Shown here: one piece after another, positions 40,990 through 48,371 of the stretch
Numbering within the stretch: the stretch's first letter is position 1
Layout of the letters: each line of letters starts with the position of its first letter
Origin: CAVXSP01 sp963764505
GTDB taxonomy: Bacteria > Acidobacteriota > Vicinamibacteria > Vicinamibacterales > SCN-69-37
Length of the DNA stretch: 64,000 nucleotides
Assembly: GCA_963764505.1 (NCBI GenBank)
Contig: CAVXSP010000001.1
Location: forward strand, 1,426,001-1,490,000
Direction: 5' to 3'
The notes under the pieces: generated by a model
Database searches by the model: none
What the model saw: only the letters and a program-made list of their open reading frames with translations
What the model was told of the DNA's origin: nothing
Position numbers and translations under genes: made by a program

Positions 40990-41396
40990 TTCGAGGAGCG
41001 ACACTTGTCCGTCAACAACGCGCTCGTGGTTCTGAGCACGCTGCTGAGGAAGGCTCTGGAGTGGGGTGCGATCGAGCGGATGCCTTGCACGATTCGCTGG
41101 GTTCGGGTGCCGCCGCCGTCCGCGAGTTTTCACGACTTCGCGGACTTTGAACGGCTGCTCGAAGCGTGCATGTCCTGCGGCACACGTTCTGCTCGCACCT
41201 GGCGATGCGAGGGGCGCCTGGACGGGCCATTCAGGAGCTGGCCGGGCACTCGGACGTCCGCACGACGCAGCGCTACATGCACCTGAGTCCGGCGGCCCTC
41301 AGCGACGCGATTCGACTGCTGGATTCTCCACCGACGCCGCCGGGTCGTGGAGACATTCTGGAGACGGATGATCGGCGATCGACGAAGTCGTTATGA
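40990..41396 (+). pseudogene. Tyrosine recombinase (integrase), centrally deleted
   Basis: A first frame gives HLSVNNALVVLSTLLRKALE, WGAIERMPCTIRWVRVPPPS and FHDFADFERLLEA, the core-binding domain. At about 41165 a second frame continues directly with HVLRHTFCSHLAMRG (catalytic HxLRH), AIQELAGHSDVRTTQRYMHL (catalytic H and Y). The central catalytic Arg region and the N-terminus are missing. It lies next to the tRNA-His 3' end, the usual position for an integrase. Confidence 0.85.
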
Positions 41397-41410
41397 GGTA
41401 AGAGGTTATT

Positions 41411-41486
41411 TGGGGTGGGCGACGGGTATCGAACCCGCGACCTCCTGAGCCACAGTCAGGCGTTCTGCCACTGAACTACGCCCACC
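41411..41486 (-). tRNA. tRNA-His (anticodon GTG)
   Basis: The minus strand folds as a cloverleaf: extra G at -1 (41486) opposite discriminator C, acceptor GTGGGCG/CGCCCAC, anticodon stem CCTGA/TCAGG with loop CTGTGGC (anticodon GTG), T-stem with GGTTCGATACC, and encoded CCA (41411-41413). G-1 is specific for histidine tRNA. Its 3' end is the attachment site of the island to the left. Confidence 0.95.
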
Positions 41487-41574
41487 ACAGGCAGACCTGT
41501 CAATGTAGCACGGAGATTCGGCGGGCGGCGAGCCAGACGGCGTCACGTCGACCGCTCTGCCAGCGTCGTCGGGT

Positions 41575-42240
41575 TCAGAATCGGAGCCCCAGCCCTCCAC
41601 CCACCTGGACCACGGTCATGGCCTGGCCCGGGGTCCGGATGCTGATGGCGCCGACACGGCCGTCGAGATACCAGCGGCCCTTCGGGAGCCGCACGCCAAT
41701 CGTCGCGTCGAAAGCCGGCCGGCTCGTCTCGCCGGTCAGATCCCGTCCGAGGACGACGCCATAGTCCGGGAGGACCGCCGTGACGTCCTCCCCTGCAATC
41801 TCGAACACGGGCTGCAGCGCGACGTGCGCCGCGCCGCCGCTCACTGCGCCGTAGATGCGGGCCGATCCCTTCCGGAAGAGCACGACCCGCACGCCCAGCC
41901 CGCCGTAGGCGGCCGGCACCACGAGATCGCTCGTCACCGATCCCCCCTGCGAGCCGCGGAGGAACGAGCCGATCGTGTGCGCGAGGTCGAGCCGGTGGCG
42001 GGTGACGGCGTTGGCGATCCAGAAACCTTCCCCGAACACGTCGAAACGGTCCGAGAGCCGGACGCCGATTTCCCCGCCGGCGAGTCCGTCGACCTTCTGT
42101 GACGCACCCGCGCCGCCGGCCACATCGGCGAACACGCGCCCGCCGAACGGCATGAACCGACCGGTCGGGGTCTGCGCGCGAGCGGTGCCGGCGCCCACGA
42201 AGAACGAGGCCGTCACGAGCGCGATCGCGAATGCTTTCAT
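41575..42240 (-). CDS. Outer-membrane beta-barrel protein
   Basis: A 221-residue protein with a signal peptide (FAIALVTASFFVGAGTARAQ), alternating amphipathic strands (GGEIGVRLSDRFDVFGEGFW, AAYGGLGVRVVLFRKGSARI, RWYLDGRVGAISIRTPG) and a final ...GLGLRF with terminal phenylalanine, as in Bam-assembled barrels. About eight strands are likely. It has no known function. It stands 28 bp downstream of the lipoprotein gene, on the same strand. Confidence 0.75.
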   Translation of the reverse strand: MKAFAIALVTASFFVGAGTARAQTPTGRFMPFGGRVFADVAGGAGASQKVDGLAGGEIGVRLSDRFDVFGEGFWIANAVTRHRLDLAHTIGSFLRGSQGGSVTSDLVVPAAYGGLGVRVVLFRKGSARIYGAVSGGAAHVALQPVFEIAGEDVTAVLPDYGVVLGRDLTGETSRPAFDATIGVRLPKGRWYLDGRVGAISIRTPGQAMTVVQVGGGLGLRF

Positions 42241-42268
42241 CGGTGGGGATCCTCGACGCGCCCGGCCG

Positions 42269-43042
42269 TCACTCGGATCTCACGATCGAGTCTCGGCGGC
42301 CGCTGGCGTCATCGCCGGCCGGCGTCGTGAACGTCCAGGCCTCCGAGAACGCGCTCGAGACATTGTTCGCCGTGTCCGTGGCGCGTGCGTGCCAGTAGTA
42401 CTGCGTACTGGCCGCCAGAGTCGTCGGCGGATTGAACGACGTCTGCATGGGGGCCTCCGCGACCGTGCCGCTCTGGACGATGCCCGAGAAGCCGGCGTCG
42501 GTCGCAATCTCGAAGCGGTAGACCAGCGAGCCCACCGGTCCCGAGTGGGTCGAATTCTGGACCGCCAGCGTCGGCCGGGGCGTGGCCGTCGTTCCTCCCG
42601 ACACCGGCATCACCGGCACCGGCGGCTGGATCGTCACCGCGGGCCCGATCGAGAACGTGACCGGCGTGCTGAACGCGCCGACCGTGTCGCCGGCGGTCGC
42701 CCGAACGCGCCAATAGTACGTCCTATCGGACGGAAGCACGTCGAGCTTCAGTGACGTTTGACCGGAGCCCTCCGGCACGTCCTGCGTCAGGACCTTGGCC
42801 ACGAACGCGCCGTCGGTCGCCACCTCGAACGTGTAGACCGCCGAGGCGCTGGCGGTGGCATTGCTGATGGTCAGCGTCACCGGCTGGGCGTCGTTGGCGA
42901 TGGTCGCGCCGTTGGCCGGCGACACCGGCACGGCCGTGGAGATGGTGGTCGATCCGGAGGGGCCCGTCGGCGACTTCGAGCAGGCCGTGATCCCGAGTCC
43001 GACCAGGAGGGCGAGGAACAGGCGAGGCGTGCGGATGTGCAT
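42269..43042 (-). CDS. Lipoprotein with fibronectin III-like repeats
   Basis: A 257-residue protein; LLVGLGITACSKSPTGPS is a lipobox (ITAC). Two FnIII-like repeats follow, each with PVSPANGATIANDAQPVTL or PVMPVSGGTTATPRPTLAV, a FEVATDGAF/FEIATDAGF strand, and YYWRVRATAGDTVGAF or YYWHARATDTANNVSSAF. It is a surface or periplasmic binding protein; the ligand is unknown. It is divergent from the ROK gene across 150 bp. Confidence 0.75.
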   Translation of the reverse strand: MHIRTPRLFLALLVGLGITACSKSPTGPSGSTTISTAVPVSPANGATIANDAQPVTLTISNATASASAVYTFEVATDGAFVAKVLTQDVPEGSGQTSLKLDVLPSDRTYYWRVRATAGDTVGAFSTPVTFSIGPAVTIQPPVPVMPVSGGTTATPRPTLAVQNSTHSGPVGSLVYRFEIATDAGFSGIVQSGTVAEAPMQTSFNPPTTLAASTQYYWHARATDTANNVSSAFSEAWTFTTPAGDDASGRRDSIVRSE

Positions 43043-43178
43043 GAGTGCTGGATCCAGGTGCAAGTCGTGCGGCGACGCGGCAGAGGACGAGCGCACAGGC
43101 CGGCGGGCCAATTCTAATCGATGCCCTTCGATTGTCGACGTCGAACGCTGCCCATTCGCCTCGGTGAGTGCCCTTACA

Positions 43179-43195
43179 TACAATGTCTCCGCATG
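43179..43195 (+). promoter_or_regulatory. -10 box TACAAT before ROK gene
   Basis: TACAAT (43179-43184) ends 8 nt before the ATG at 43193, without a Shine-Dalgarno, which suggests a leaderless ROK-glc transcript. Confidence 0.45.
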
Positions 43196-44224
43196 GCCGT
43201 TCACCCTCCTCTGGTCGCTGGAATAGATCTCGGCGGCACCGCCATCAACTACACGTTCGTCGACGGACGCGAGCGGTTTCTCATCGACACGCTCTGCGAG
43301 CACCCGGCGCTGTCCCGCGAGGGGCCCACCGTCTGCCTCCGCCAGATCCGCGAGGGACTCGAGGTCGCCGCCGCGAGGGCGGGCGTGGCCGTGGCCGAGG
43401 TCGCCGCCATCGGCCTCGACACGCCGGGGCCCGCCAGCGCCACGGGCGTGCTCGGCGCCGAAGGCTCGACCAACTTCCTGCACCCCGGCTGGTCGGGGTT
43501 CGACATCCGCGGGGAGCTCGAGCGGGCGCTCGGCAAGCCCGTGACGTATCTGAACGACGGCAACGCCGGCGCGCTGTGGGGGCACTTCACGATCTTCGGG
43601 GCCCGCGATCCGAAGACCTCGATTTCGGCGATCATCGGGACCGGCCTGGGGGGCGGCGTCATCACGGACGGACGGGTGGTCAAGGGGCGCAAGGGCTTCG
43701 GCGGCGAGCTCGGACACGTGCTCATCCCGTATCAGAGCATCGAGGGTACCGCGGGACTCGTCCCGCGGTGCAACTGCGGACGTACCGGAGACCTCGAATC
43801 GCTGTGCTCCCTCACGGCGATCACCAATACCCTGCTGCCGTTCTTCCTCGAACGGTATCCCGGCCACGAACTGGCCGGCGCGGGCGATCCGGCCCAGGGC
43901 GCCAAGCGCGTGCGCGGGCTGGCCGAGCGCGGCGACCCGATGTGCCGCGAGATCTTCCGCGTCCAGGCGCAGGCGCTCGGGCTGTTCTTCGATCAGATGA
44001 TCAACGTGTTCGACCCGGACGCGCTCATCGTCGGCGGCGGGGCCCTCGAGACGAACGAGGAGTTTCAGCGCTGGTTTCTCGACCAGATGCGGGCGGCCAT
44101 GCCCGAGCGCTGGCCCGAGCAGGCGGACATCCCCGTCTACGTCATGCCGAACGGCGACACGGCCGGCGCGCGCGGCGCCGCGATCGACGCGCTGACCTAC
44201 GTCAGAACGCAGGCCCCGGCATGA
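43193..44224 (+). CDS. ROK-family sugar kinase
   Basis: A 343-residue cytoplasmic ATPase-fold protein: AGIDLGGTAINYTFVDG (phosphate 1), AAIGLDTPGPASATGVLG, NDGNAGALWGHF (catalytic Asp), SAIIGTGLGGGVITDGRVV, GELGHVLIP with PRCNCGRTGDLESLC (zinc and ROK signature) and ALIVGGGALETNEEF. It phosphorylates a hexose or related sugar. It is the first gene of a coupled operon with glcD, glcE and glcF, which suggests that its product or substrate links to glycolate oxidation. No repressor HTH is present. Confidence 0.88.
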   Translation: MAVHPPLVAGIDLGGTAINYTFVDGRERFLIDTLCEHPALSREGPTVCLRQIREGLEVAAARAGVAVAEVAAIGLDTPGPASATGVLGAEGSTNFLHPGWSGFDIRGELERALGKPVTYLNDGNAGALWGHFTIFGARDPKTSISAIIGTGLGGGVITDGRVVKGRKGFGGELGHVLIPYQSIEGTAGLVPRCNCGRTGDLESLCSLTAITNTLLPFFLERYPGHELAGAGDPAQGAKRVRGLAERGDPMCREIFRVQAQALGLFFDQMINVFDPDALIVGGGALETNEEFQRWFLDQMRAAMPERWPEQADIPVYVMPNGDTAGARGAAIDALTYVRTQAPA

Positions 44225-45681
44225 GCGCGCCGCTGGCTCCGCGGCTGCTCGAGGAGCTGCGCGGGATCGCCGGCGCGGATGCCGTGCTCGCCGAACCGGA
44301 GCAGCGCCGCACCTACGAATGCGACGCGCTCACGAACATGCGGGCGCTTCCCCGGGCCGTGCTCCTCCCGTCCTCGACCGAGCAGGTGCAGGGCATCGTC
44401 CGGGTGTGCCACCGCGAGCGGCTGCCGTTCGTTGCTCGCGGGTCGGGCACCGGTTTGAGCGGCGGCGCGCTGCCGGTCGAGGACGGCGTCGTGATCAGCC
44501 TCGCGCGCATGAACCGCGTCCTGGAGGTCGACTTCGCGAACGCCCGCGCCGTGGTCGAACCTGGTGTGATCAATCTCGACGTGACCGCGCGCGTCGCGGG
44601 TCGCGGCTTCTACTACGCGCCCGACCCGTCCTCGCAGTCGGTCTGCAGCATCGGCGGGAACGTCGCGGAGAACTCCGGCGGCGCCCACTGCCTCAAGTAC
44701 GGCTTCACCACGACCCACGTGCTGGGGCTGGACGTCGTGCTGCCAGACGGCCGGCTCGTGTCGCTCGGCGGCCCCGCGCTCGACGGCCCGGGCTACGACC
44801 TGACCGGCGTCTTCGTCGGTTCCGAAGGGACCCTGGGGATCGCGACCCGGATCGTCCTGCGCATCGTCAAGAGGCCCGAGTGCGTGCAGACGCTCCTCGC
44901 GGCGTTTCCGACCGTCGGCGAGGCGAGCGCGGCCGTGAGCCGGATCATCGCCGCGGGCATCCTGGCCTCGGCCATGGAGATCATGGACGCGCTGTCGATC
45001 GAGGCCGCCGAAGCGGCCGTGCACGCCGGCTACCCGGCCTGCGGCGGACTGCTCCTCGTCGAACTGGACGGGCCGGCGGCCGAGGTCGAATCGGAGAGCG
45101 CCGACGTTCGCCGGCTGTGCGAGGAGCACGGCGCGTCCGAGTTCCGGACCGCCCGATCGGACGCCGAGCGCGCGCTGTTCTGGAAAGGCCGGAAGGCGGC
45201 CTTCGCCGCCATGGGCCGGATCGCGCCCAGCTACATCGTGCAGGACGGCGTGATCCCCCGGACGGCGCTGCCGGAGATCATGGCCGACATCGCCCGGCTG
45301 AGCCAGGCCGCGGGCCTGCGCGTCGCGAACGTGTTCCACGCCGGCGACGGGAACCTGCATCCCATGGTGCTCTACGACCGGCGCGTGCCCGGCCAGCAGC
45401 ACGCCGCCGAGCAGCTGTCGTTCAGGATTCTCGAGCTCTGCGTCGAGAAGGGCGGGTCCATCACCGGAGAGCACGGCGTCGGCGAAGAGAAGAAGACGAT
45501 GATGGGCAGGATGTTCGCCGAGCCGGATCTCGAGACCATGCAGCGCGTGCGCTGCGCGTTCGATCCCCTGCGGCTGGCGAACCCCACCAAGGTCTTTCCC
45601 CGCCCGCGCCTGTGCGGCGACCGGCCCGGCGAATACGTTCCGCACCCGCTCGAGACGGCGGGGAAGGCGGACAGGTTTTGA
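44221..45681 (+). CDS. glcD: Glycolate oxidase subunit GlcD (FAD-linked)
   Basis: A 486-residue FAD-linked oxidase of the VAO type: FVARGSGTGLSGGALPVEDG (PP-loop), DPSSQSVCSIGGNVAENSGG, GYDLTGVFVGSEGTLGIATR, and the C-terminal ANVFHAGDGNLHPMVLYD with SITGEHGVGEEKKTMMGRMF (substrate/metal site). It oxidises glycolate or lactate to the keto acid with GlcE and GlcF at the membrane. Its ATG overlaps the ROK stop (ATGA) and its stop overlaps a possible TTG start of glcE. Confidence 0.92.
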   Translation: MSAPLAPRLLEELRGIAGADAVLAEPEQRRTYECDALTNMRALPRAVLLPSSTEQVQGIVRVCHRERLPFVARGSGTGLSGGALPVEDGVVISLARMNRVLEVDFANARAVVEPGVINLDVTARVAGRGFYYAPDPSSQSVCSIGGNVAENSGGAHCLKYGFTTTHVLGLDVVLPDGRLVSLGGPALDGPGYDLTGVFVGSEGTLGIATRIVLRIVKRPECVQTLLAAFPTVGEASAAVSRIIAAGILASAMEIMDALSIEAAEAAVHAGYPACGGLLLVELDGPAAEVESESADVRRLCEEHGASEFRTARSDAERALFWKGRKAAFAAMGRIAPSYIVQDGVIPRTALPEIMADIARLSQAAGLRVANVFHAGDGNLHPMVLYDRRVPGQQHAAEQLSFRILELCVEKGGSITGEHGVGEEKKTMMGRMFAEPDLETMQRVRCAFDPLRLANPTKVFPRPRLCGDRPGEYVPHPLETAGKADRF

Positions 45682-46985
45682 CGGGTGCGGCAGGTTCGCC
45701 GGGTGCGCCAGGTACGCCAGGTACGCCGGGTACGCCGGGTACGGCGGAGGTGATGCGCGACATCGTCGGCGACGAGTACGTTCGTCCGGGCACAGCAAGC
45801 GACGCCGTGCGCGGTGTCGTGCCGGGCAGTGTGGTCGAGCCGGCGGACGCCGCGCAGGTTGCGGCCGTCCTGCGTGCCGCGGACAGCCAGCGCCTCGCCG
45901 TGCTGCCGCGCGGCGGCGGCACGAAGGGCGACTGGGGCAATCCTCCGCGGCGCGGCGACCTCGTGCTGTCGACCGCGCGACTCGACCGGATCGTCGAGCA
46001 CGCCTGGGCGGATCTGACGGTGACCGTCCAGGCCGGCTGCCGGATCGCCCGTCTGCAGGAGCAGTTGCGCGCGCACGGACAGCGCATTGCGGCGGACCCG
46101 CTGTGGCCGGACCGCGCGACCGTCGGCGGCGTGCTCGCGACGAACGACGCGGGCTCCCTGCGGCTTCGCTTCGGCGGCTGGCGCGACCTCGTCATCGGCA
46201 CGACGGTCGCCCTGGCCGACGGGACGCTGGCCAGCTCGGGAGGGAAGGTCGTCAAGAACGTCGCCGGCTACGATCTCTCGAAGCTGATGACCGGCGCGCT
46301 CGGCACGCTCGGCGTGATCACGAACGCCGTGTTCCGCCTGCACCCGCTTCCACGGACGTCGCGCACGCTCTCGATCGCCGCGCTCGACGCCCGACGGGCC
46401 CAGCAGATCGTCGCCGCGGTGCAGGATTCCCGGCTCGCGCATGCCGCCGCGCAGGTCCGCGCGTCCGAAGCGGCGGGCTGCTGCGTCGACGTGCTCCTCG
46501 AAGGCACGCCCGCCGGCGTGGACGCCCAGACCGCCGCGCTGCGCGATCTGGCGGAGGCACCGATCGACGAGGCCTCGGGGGACGTCTGGCAGGCCAGGCA
46601 GGAGCTCTGGAGCCCGGCCGGCAGCGGCCCCGTGGTGAAGATCGGCAGCCTCGTCGCCGAGCTGGCGTGCACGATCGATCTGGTCCGCCGGCTCGCCGAC
46701 GCGGCGCAGGTGCGCTGGCACGCCGTCCTCCACGCCACGGGGCTGTGCTGGGTGCGCTTCGTCGACGTGCCCGCCGACTGGCCGGCGCTCGTGCGCGATC
46801 TGCGCGGCGGGGTTGCGCCGCGCCGCGGCTCGGTGACCATCCTGCGGCCGCCGCCGGGACAAGCCGCCGACCCGCCCGACGCGTGGGATGATGTCGGCGA
46901 CGCGCGATCCCTCATGGCGGAGGTCAAGCGGCAGTTCGATCCGAACGGCACGTTGAATCCGGGACGGTTCGCCGGAGCACTCTGA
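45678..46985 (+). CDS. glcE: Glycolate oxidase subunit GlcE, with a collagen-like N-terminus
   Basis: FAD-binding subunit: LAVLPRGGGTKGDWGNPPRR, RATVGGVLATNDAGSLRLRF, SSGGKVVKNVAGYDLSKLM and GALGTLGVITNAVFRLHPLP. The end RQFDPNGTLNPGRF is typical. If translation begins at TTG 45678 (TTGA overlap with glcD), the first 20 residues are a Gly-X-Pro-like run (GAPGTPGTPGTPGT) encoded by a 9-bp tandem repeat; ATG 45753 gives a normal 410-residue protein. Works with GlcD and GlcF. Confidence 0.88.
   Translation: MTGAAGSPGAPGTPGTPGTPGTAEVMRDIVGDEYVRPGTASDAVRGVVPGSVVEPADAAQVAAVLRAADSQRLAVLPRGGGTKGDWGNPPRRGDLVLSTARLDRIVEHAWADLTVTVQAGCRIARLQEQLRAHGQRIAADPLWPDRATVGGVLATNDAGSLRLRFGGWRDLVIGTTVALADGTLASSGGKVVKNVAGYDLSKLMTGALGTLGVITNAVFRLHPLPRTSRTLSIAALDARRAQQIVAAVQDSRLAHAAAQVRASEAAGCCVDVLLEGTPAGVDAQTAALRDLAEAPIDEASGDVWQARQELWSPAGSGPVVKIGSLVAELACTIDLVRRLADAAQVRWHAVLHATGLCWVRFVDVPADWPALVRDLRGGVAPRRGSVTILRPPPGQAADPPDAWDDVGDARSLMAEVKRQFDPNGTLNPGRFAGAL
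45700..45745 (+). repeat. Tandem repeat of a 9-bp unit (GGTACGCCR)
   Basis: Four to five imperfect units lie in frame with glcE and encode Gly-Thr-Pro. Copy number may vary by replication slippage. Confidence 0.7.
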
Positions 46986-46989
46986 GTCC

Positions 46990-48288
46990 ATGGCTGCAGC
47001 CTTCGACGCCCACCGCCCGCCGTCCCCCGAGCTCCTCGACACGTGCGTGCACTGCGGTTTCTGTCTCGCGACCTGCCCGACCTACGTGCTGTGGGGCCAG
47101 GAAATGGACTCGCCTCGCGGGCGCATCTACCTGATGCAGCTCGCGCGCGAGGGCGCGGTGGAGATGACGCCGGAATGGGTGAGCCACTTCGACACGTGCC
47201 TCGGCTGCATGGCGTGCATGCCGGCCTGTCCGTCCGGCGTCGAGTACGGGCAGCTCATCGAGGCCACGCGCGCGCAGATCGCGCGCCGGTACCGCCGCAC
47301 GCCGTGGGAGCGCCTGTTCCGGCGCGTGTTGTTCGCGACGATGCCCCGGCCGGATCGCCTGCGATGGCTTCGCGGGCCGCTTGCGGCGTACCGCCGGAGC
47401 GGCATGCAGGCGCTGGCGCGAAGGAGCGGCCTGCTCGACAAGCTTCCGGCCTCGCTGCGGGCCATGGACGCGCTGCTGCCGTCGGGCGGCCGCCGCGAGG
47501 CCACGGCGGTCGTCACGCCGGCCGCGGGCTTGGCGCGCGCCCGCGTCGGGCTGCTGCTCGGGTGCGTGCAGCGGGAGTTCCTCTCGCCCGTGAACGCGGC
47601 GACCGCGCGCGTGCTGGCGGCGGAAGGCTACGAGGTCGTCGCGCCGCCAGCGCAGCCCTGCTGCGGCGCGCTGCTGACGCACGCCGGCGAGGAAGCGGGC
47701 GCGATGGCGCTCGCCCGGCGCATGATCGACACGTTCGAACGCGCCGGCGTCGACGCGGTGGTCGTCAATGCGGCCGGGTGCGGGTCGGCGATGAAGGAAT
47801 ACGGGCGGCTGCTCGGCGATGACCCCGCGTACGCGGCGCGGGCGGCGGCCTTCTCGGCAAAGTGCGTCGACGTCGCCGAGCTGCTCGCGGCCGAGCCGCC
47901 GCGCGCCGAGCGCCATCCGTTGCGCCTCCGTCTCGTCTATCAGGACGCCTGCCACCTGCAGCACGCGCAGGGCATTCGAGAGCCGCCGCGCGCGCTGCTC
48001 TCGCAGATTCCCGGCCTCGAGCTCGTCGAACCGCCGGAGACCGCCCTGTGCTGCGGATCCGCCGGCATCTACAACCTCGTCCAGCCCGAGGCGGCGGCCG
48101 AGCTGGGCGAGCGGAAGGCGCGGCAAATCGCCGCGCTCGGGCCGGACGCCGTCGCCACCGGCAATCCGGGGTGCCTTCTGCAGCTTCAGGGGGCCCTCGC
48201 GCGCATCGGCACGCCGGTGCCCGTCGTGCATACGGTTCAGGTGCTCGACGCCTCACTGCGGGGATGCGGCCTGCCAGCCGACCCCTGA
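46990..48288 (+). CDS. glcF: Glycolate oxidase iron-sulfur subunit GlcF
   Basis: A 432-residue protein with two 4Fe-4S clusters, CVHCGFCLATCP and CLGCMACMPACP, and two CCG domains (PAQPCCGALLTHAGEEAGAM; ETALCCGSAGIYNLVQPEAA). It passes electrons from GlcDE to the quinone pool. ATG 46990 is 5 nt past the glcE stop, completing the ROK-glcDEF operon. Confidence 0.92.
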   Translation: MAAAFDAHRPPSPELLDTCVHCGFCLATCPTYVLWGQEMDSPRGRIYLMQLAREGAVEMTPEWVSHFDTCLGCMACMPACPSGVEYGQLIEATRAQIARRYRRTPWERLFRRVLFATMPRPDRLRWLRGPLAAYRRSGMQALARRSGLLDKLPASLRAMDALLPSGGRREATAVVTPAAGLARARVGLLLGCVQREFLSPVNAATARVLAAEGYEVVAPPAQPCCGALLTHAGEEAGAMALARRMIDTFERAGVDAVVVNAAGCGSAMKEYGRLLGDDPAYAARAAAFSAKCVDVAELLAAEPPRAERHPLRLRLVYQDACHLQHAQGIREPPRALLSQIPGLELVEPPETALCCGSAGIYNLVQPEAAAELGERKARQIAALGPDAVATGNPGCLLQLQGALARIGTPVPVVHTVQVLDASLRGCGLPADP

Positions 48289-48371
48289 CGCCCTCCCGCC
48301 ATCGGACGAATGGTCGCCCGAAATCGAGAGCGCACCTGATTTCGCGATTGCGCCGCCCGGTGTACCAATCC

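Larger units (their letters stand above)
35047..41434. mobile_element. Decayed 6.4-kb genomic island in tRNA-His
   Basis: Bounded by the 25-bp direct repeats 35047-35071 and 41410-41434. The recombinase remnant (40990-41396) abuts the intact tRNA, as in tRNA-borne integrative elements. Cargo: an ADOP permease with its PadR, a decayed ADOP with its PadR, and a RelB/RelE-type pair. The recombinase lacks its middle, so the island should be immobile. An 18-bp sequence from the recombinase 3' end recurs at 35204 with one mismatch, hinting at more than one insertion event. Confidence 0.7.
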
